A stretch of DNA of 64,000 nt from Neonectria sp. B-13. Taxonomy: Eukaryota; Ascomycota; Sordariomycetes; Hypocreales; Nectriaceae. The DNA is taken from NCBI GenBank assembly GCA_002682825.1, contig NOKP01000031.1, positions 124,001 to 188,000 on the forward strand, given 5' to 3'. Of this stretch, positions 59,401 to 64,000 are shown piece after piece (position 1 is the stretch's first letter; each line of letters begins with the position of its first letter). The notes beneath the pieces are model-generated. The model saw only the letters and a list, made by a program, of their open reading frames with translations. It had not been told where the DNA came from and made no database searches. A program made the translations under genes and the position numbers.

Positions 59401-60176
59401 CCTCGTCGCAGAGCTTGGCGGCGTCAGTACTGGAGACAGGGAGGACGAAATAAAAGTCCCGTTGTGCTAGGATGTCCATCAGAGTGATGCCGTCGACGAT
59501 GGCCACATTCTTGTTGACCCATGATTCCACCTCAGCGTCCAGTGGGTTGCTGAATGGAATTCCGAATCCGGTAACGCTGACCTGAGCTTCATCCATGAGC
59601 CTGAAGTGGACCAGTGCCATGCCCTTGTCCCGGTTCTTCGCGTCGGGGAACCGACAACGCAGAGCTTCTGAAGCCTCTTCAGATGAGACGTGGACCTTGC
59701 CGCGAGGGAACTTGACGACAATCCTGTGCTCGTCCAGCGGTGTCACTGCATAGGAGAGGCTTCGGTTCGCTACGATTGTTAGACCTCTGGAAACAGCCCA
59801 GCAAGACATAACTTACAAAAGTGTCGGACGCCAAATCCTGCAGCCTCGGTTGCCGTCTGGTCCTCGTCGAGGGGGAAATTGACATGGAAGCCAATCCACG
59901 GGTTGGCATCAGGTGTCTTGGAAGTGACAAGCTTCGCGGAGAGCTTTGTCGGCAAGCCTAGATGCTTGCCGCTCGCCACGACGGGACCAGACTCTCCATG
60001 TCTATATGTAGTATCAGCCAGTGAATCAAGTCCCTTTGGAAACAGTGGGCATACAAGACCGCGCAATCCTTGGTAGCGGATGCGTACGTGATTTTCGGGC
60101 GCTTGCTTGCTGGGCCCTCGTCTGCGTCGGCCTTGGTCTGACCTGGGGCCACGTTGTCTGTCGTTGATTGAGACAT
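56446..60176 (-). CDS. Large Upf1-like SF1 helicase, interrupted by one in-frame TAG
   Basis: Seven exons with matching phase: 60055-60176, 59817-60001, 59286-59769, 59144-59228, 58874-59076, 58211-58820 and 56446-58134. They total 1126 codons including the final TAA, but codon TAG lies at 58628-58630 in exon 6. The N-terminal ~560 residues match no domain I know (GFGVRHF, KFPRGKVHVSSEEA, VTGFGIPFSNP). The C-terminal half is a DNA2/NAM7/Upf1-type helicase: Walker A GPGFGKTTAGAAA built across the last intron, AVDEAANMNRADL, FLFGDPKQLPPTV, RLKTQLRM, TVDSFQGQENDVALVV and LNVMLTRQLCGLVIVGD. Motifs are intact on both sides of the stop. It may be a recent pseudogene, an edited or read-through gene, or carry a sequence error. 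Confidence 0.8.
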
Positions 60177-61100
60177 GGCAACGCACTCTTCGCGAGAAGA
60201 TGTCGAAATGAAGGGACCCGTGATTAATTGGCAGGCCAATAATTCGTACCGGACTCGCAGGAGGACCGGTGGGTGGGTACCCTTCGACTTGATCTCACGT
60301 CGACAACCGCTGGGTGCAGTCTTTCACCCGTCGTCCTGGTCTCCTCCACAAGAAAAAGACGCGTCTGTTTCCTCCGAGGCGATCCTAATGACGGAGTCAA
60401 AAAGAGAGTACTAGAACTCGCAAGAGAACTAGTGGTTACCAAGGGATTCACTTCTGCGGTCAAGTTGCTGCGAATTCGTCCTCTTCGACAAAGCTCCAGA
60501 CCTAACCCCTATCTAGGGGAAAGAAAAAAAAGAAAGATAGACCCGAAGTCTATCACAATACCTGAACACTGAGGGGAAAGCCGTCACTGCTTGCAGTAAT
60601 GTTTCGCGCAAAGAGTAGGTTGTTGGGGAGAAAAGAAAGAAAGAAGAGAAGAGAAGAACACAAAACGCGCTTTAGTATTTACACACAAACGCGCACCAGG
60701 CCTGACAGTCCACGTGCCAGTAATGCCTCGATACTATAGGCTGATCTGCTGGTTGCTTGGTGCTGACAGCTGGCGGCGGGTGGCTGGCACCATTGACGCT
60801 GCTTGGGCACTGCGAGGAATTTTAAGTATGGGGTTGTCGAGAAGTCCAACCAGGAACTCTTCCACACGAAAGAGAACTCACACTTATGTATCTAACTCGC
60901 AAAGAACGACAATTCCCTATTGACGACTGTCTACAGGAGGCTCTGGGTGAAAGAAGTCATGCTATACTGCTGGATTCGGCCTGTCCCAAGCAGGTAAGGT
61001 TCACCCCCTTTTCTTCAACCATATTCCTCACTCACCACTCTATGAGTCTCCAGGCCACCACCTTTCCTCACTTTTCCGAGTCACGGTGGCCGAGAATCCA

Positions 61101-61335
61101 CTTGCGTTCTCATCACGGGTGACCTTGCCACGCCTGGGGATGGGAAGGCCACCTACTCCGAGTCCCCGACCAACATCTCTCTTCAAGCAAGGCGGCCCGA
61201 CCCTCATTCATCGGACAGCCCTATGTTCTACCCGTGCGCTCTCATCACGGATGACCTTGCCGTGCCTGGCCTTGGGAGGCCACCTACTCCGAGCCCCGAC
61301 CAACATCTCTCTTTTCAAGCACGCTTCAATAGACC
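61101..61335. repeat. Two diverged ~130-bp direct repeats
   Basis: Copy 1 starts near 61104 (gcgttctcatcacggg) and copy 2 near 61236 (gcgctctcatcacgga). Both continue through tgaccttgcc, a gggaaggccacc or gggaggccacc segment, tactccgag, ccccgaccaacatctctct and caagca. A third partial match (gagtccccgatcagcgtctc) lies near 61929. The copies differ by substitutions and small indels. Confidence 0.8.
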
Positions 61336-61405
61336 TCGGTCTCCGCATACAGGCAACCTTGCCACACCGCCCGAGATTGGGAAGGCCCTCACTCTAATCT
61401 CTCAT

Positions 61406-61490
61406 CCCTAACTCGAACTCTACCCCTAACCCGAACACTCAATGCCCTAACCTATCCTAATATAACACTCAATACCCTAACCTACCCTAA
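61406..61490. repeat. Interstitial telomere-like CCCTAA motifs
   Basis: Five exact ccctaa hexamers (61406, 61424, 61445, 61475, 61485) and several one-mismatch versions lie within 85 bp, separated by aacactcaat-type spacers. Filamentous ascomycete telomeres are CCCTAA/TTAGGG, so this is a degenerate telomere-like block rather than a true telomere. Confidence 0.6.
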
Positions 61491-62300
61491 CTGCTAAACC
61501 CCGCCTGAAGCTGAGAATATTTCCGTGTCGACTCCATCCAAGCCCACGACGACCATGCCACCACTATCCAGGGCTTCGGGCTGCCGTTTCGATCGGCGGT
61601 GTCTCTTTCACGGGGGAATCCAGGGCGTCAGACTCCCGTTTAGAGTCGGTGTGTCTCTGTCACGGGGAAAAGTGATGCTTGAAAAGAGGGCGAGGATACT
61701 TTTTGCGTCGTCTCCATCCAAGTCCAGCACCATCCAGGGCTTCGGGCTGCCGTTTCGAGTCGGTGGTGGGCCAGCATGGGGTCCAGGAGTTTCGTCTCTG
61801 CGTGGTACGGCTCCAGCTTAGGCCTCGAAGCCACACGAAGCCTCACCATCGTGGCCAAGTTCCCCCAAGATGGAATTACCATCAACCACCACCTCAACTT
61901 CACTCGTCAGAAGCCGAGAACATCTTCCGAGTCCCCGATCAGCGTCTCTCTTTTCAAGGACGCTTCAATAGACTTCAGCTGCCACAAGCGCCAGCCCACC
62001 CAGGGAGACGAGTCAGATGACGAGTCCAACTGCCAGGCAATTACGGGCCTGGGAGTCCTTCAAATATGATCCATGCCAGAAATGTCATTATTCTGTCAAG
62101 TTTTGTCGGCATACCGCAGATTACAGCTTCGATTAACAGCAACACAGCCGACGACATAGGCTTACCACCCCCTTTTCCTAGGCATTTATTTCATCCCACT
62201 GAAGCAGAACCGGCAGTTTCTCAAGAAGTTGTCTGAACCAGCGAGCAAGTTTGTGCTGCGTGGCTTAACTCGCCATTTGGGGAAGGAACGTATTTGGCCC

Positions 62301-62432
62301 CCCTCGAAGTTCCTTCCTTCCTCGATGTCTAACAACCACAACACCCCTCGACGCTCCTTCCTTCCGCGATGTTCAACCACCACAGCACCCCTCAACGTTC
62401 CTTCCTTTCTACGATCTCTAAATCCCACAAGC
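62301..62432. repeat. Three tandem copies of a 44-bp unit
   Basis: Units start at about 62303, 62347 and 62391 with ctcgaag, ctcgacg and ctcaacg. Each continues ttccttcct..cgatgt..aaccacaacacc with substitutions. The period is exactly 44 bp. Confidence 0.88.
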
Positions 62433-62566
62433 CTTAGGTATGTCTGTCTTGATGCGCACCGTTTTTTTCCTTCTTTCTTTTTCTCCCCACGAGCATCCTT
62501 GTTACTCGCGCCCGGTCGTGAGTATTCTGTGAGCGTATTGCTGGTATAGATAGCGTTCTTGATCCG

Positions 62567-62790
62567 GAAGCAGTATTCAAGACTCCAGACCGGTTCTCCT
62601 GTGAGTCCGGTACGTCGAAAGACACTGAAGCTCTTGATACTGTCAGAAGGTGACCTTCTTTGCCCTCCCCCCTTTCTCCCCTTCGTTCCGTGGAAGCGGT
62701 TCAAGGTCCCACACTGGTCCTCTTGCGAGTCCAGTACTGAATTCTTGGCTTGTCAGGAAATCAAGGGATCTGAACTGTCAGAAGCGTTCC
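62567..62790. repeat. Duplicated ~125-bp unit
   Basis: Copy 1 starts at 62567 (ggaagcagt..tcaaga) and copy 2 at 62692 (ggaagcggt..tcaagg). Both run through gagtcc..gtac and end at ctgtcagaag. Copy 1 is open in one frame (DPEAVFKTPDRFSCESGTSK), suggesting the unit was once coding. Confidence 0.65.
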
Positions 62791-62889
62791 CCTCTTCTCT
62801 CTCTCTCTGTTCTGTCTAGACACGATGTCAGATTGTTTGTGATTTTACAGGCTTAACTTCGATTCGTTGTTGCTAACCGTATTCTCTAG

Positions 62890-63551
62890 ACGCCTCCAAG
62901 TCAATCAAGGATGCCTCTCCTGGCCCGTCCCGAGTTTCCAAGAAAATCATTGAACTCGACGATGACGAAGAGCTACTTACCCCTGCTCCCCCCACAAGGC
63001 GAAGAACCAGACGCAGACGCAACATAGTTCTTGACGAAGATGATGAAGACGACGAAGCCTTGCCTGCTCCCGTCCCCCTCTCCCCACCCAAGACAGACGT
63101 CAAGAAGCGCAGCCATAACGTCACTCTTGACGACGAGGATGCCTTGGTCCCAGAAGCACCTCCTTAGAAAAAGAGGACCCGCAAGCTCAGGGGTAAGTGA
63201 CTGTTACGGACTATTTTACTGCATGTTTGAGGATATTTGCTAACACTTGATGTAGATGACCCAACTGCCGCTCCTCCTCAATACCAGCCTCAGGGAGTTG
63301 CACAAACTGGCCCCGTTTCTGTCGGCCCCTCTGAGAAGAAAGTTACGGATGCTCTCAAGAATCTGCAAGTTGTCAAGCATGTGAGAGCGCCTGACGCTCC
63401 TCCACCACCGTCTTCCTTATTCAACGATGAAAACCCTTTCGCCTTTATTTACGATGACGACAGGCTGCCCATTGTTCCGAATCGGAACTACGTGGCTGAA
63501 GTCGTTGTATATAAGTTAAGAGGCCCCTCTATGAGGGAACCTAATGTGTAA
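62890..63551 (+). pseudogene. Fragmentary gene for a charged disordered protein, with in-frame TAG
   Basis: A clean acceptor with branch point (gctaaccgtattctctag) opens an exon at 62890. It encodes DASKSIKDASPGPSRVSKK, then an acidic and Arg-rich stretch (IELDDDEELL, RRRTRRRRNIVLDEDDEDDE). The frame meets TAG at 63165-63167 and continues KKRTRKLRG to a GTAAGT donor at 63193. After a 63-nt intron with a CTAAC branch, exon 63256-63551 encodes DDPTAAPPQYQPQGVAQTGP, NPFAFIYDDDRLPIVPNRNY and YKLRGPSMREPNV, ending at TAA. The 5' end was not found. The family is unknown. Splice signals look functional, so it may be transcribed. Confidence 0.4.
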
Positions 63552-64000
63552 TGATTACTGTGTCATGCATCGATTTCTTTGTCTCGAGCCTAGTTGGTTT
63601 TAAAGTTCTTTATTAACCTTTGCATCTGACCCGAACCTATCTACCTTTTCCGTCCAGTCTAAGTTTTTCCTCAACCCTATTCCCAGCATATGATCCCACC
63701 CTTATTGGTCCTTTTCCCCCTGATTTCATGATGCCAGACTAGCTGGCTATCCGCACCAGCTCCATGCACCCTAGCAGCTCCTAGAACCATAGGACATATT
63801 CGTCTCTGGTTAATTTGTTAGTGATAGCTTTGTCCAAGTATAACCTAGCTTTCAATCTTCTAGTAAGCTTTTTGAGAAACTCCTTTTCCTCTATAATAAA
63901 GCTAATATTATTGACTTTAGTACCTTTATTGTTAAATATCTCTACTGTGATGATTCTACCGAAGCTGTGCCCGAAGTCAGCAACATCCTCTTTTCCTTTG
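63552..64000 (-). mobile_element. AT-rich mobile-element relic at right edge
   Basis: From 64000 down to about 63655 the minus strand keeps one reading frame (for example EDVADFGHSFGRIITVEIFN, FLKKLTRRLKARLYLDKAIT, NKLTRDEYVLWF), interrupted by TAG at 63781-63783 and 63739-63741. The DNA is markedly AT-richer than the rest of the window. The peptide style resembles decayed retrotransposon polyprotein in fungal genomes, but I cannot name the family. It continues beyond the window. Confidence 0.4.

Larger units (their letters stand above)
60177..62889. other. Decayed, repeat-rich region with gene fragments
   Basis: About 2.7 kb. It includes the helicase promoter and a candidate plus-strand exon at 60886-60993 (36 codons ending in a CAG|GTAAGG donor). 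Also present are diverged repeats at about 61100 and 61235, CCCTAA motifs (61406-61490), paired 'ccatccagggcttcgggctg' copies near 61560 and 61730, a triple 44-bp repeat (62301-62432) and a ~125-bp duplicated unit (62567, 62692). Open frames look protein-like in pieces but do not assemble into a full gene. Confidence 0.55.

Noticed and set aside
1..64000. Reassignment of UAG as a sense codon in this genome
   Set aside because: Many intact genes here (CTNNBL1-like, rpb2, GH45, IDO, ste2, GH16, calpain, transporter) end with TAG at the expected C-terminus, so UAG is a normal stop.
1..64000. Secondary-metabolite or degradative gene cluster
   Set aside because: The two glycoside hydrolases and the transporter are far apart and separated by housekeeping genes. 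No PKS, NRPS, terpene synthase or pathway regulator is present.

Overview
This is nuclear DNA of a filamentous ascomycete, most likely a Sordariomycete. The genes are compact, with 50-110 nt introns that carry GT..AG ends and CTAAC-type branch points. The set includes a GH45 cellulase with a CBM1-like tail, a Som1/Flo8-type LisH regulator, a Ste2-type pheromone receptor and U5-40K, which budding yeast lacks. All gene models below were spliced by hand, and every exon junction was checked for reading phase.

Layout. 0.6-9 kb is a housekeeping block: CTNNBL1-like splicing factor (+), V-ATPase subunit G (-), Pet117 (+) and RPB2 (-). 10-19 kb holds a secreted GH45 endoglucanase (+), indoleamine 2,3-dioxygenase (-), ESCRT-I Vps23 (+) and the Ste2 receptor (+). 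19-24 kb holds a long disordered protein (-), a small Tom6-like TOM subunit (-) and a conserved unknown (+). 24-27 kb is gene-poor and contains a 100-N assembly gap. 27-37 kb holds a secreted GH16 glucanase (+), Som1-like regulator (-), TRAPP Bet3 (-) and U5-40K WD40 protein (+). 39-50 kb holds a two-pass membrane protein with PPxY motifs (+), a seven-knuckle CCHC protein of the Gis2/CNBP type (+) and a calpain-like protease (+). 50-54 kb is sparse, with two very small candidate genes or relics. 54-56 kb is an MFS hexose transporter (+), followed by a (TTAGTCC)n satellite. 56-60 kb is a large Upf1-like helicase gene (-). 60-64 kb is decayed and repeat-rich, with diverged repeats, telomere-like CCCTAA motifs, a fragmentary gene and an AT-rich mobile-element relic.

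Neighbours are mostly unrelated in function, as is normal for fungal chromosomes. There is no obvious secondary-metabolite cluster. The most unusual feature is a set of otherwise intact or gene-like reading frames broken by single in-frame TAG codons: 20850-20852, 58628-58630 and 63165-63167. Each TAG can be drawn in the loop of a small RNA hairpin. Sordariomycetes are known to edit A to I in mRNA during sexual development, turning UAG into UGG, so these are candidates for edited 'pseudogenes'. RIP, ordinary mutation and sequence error remain serious alternatives.
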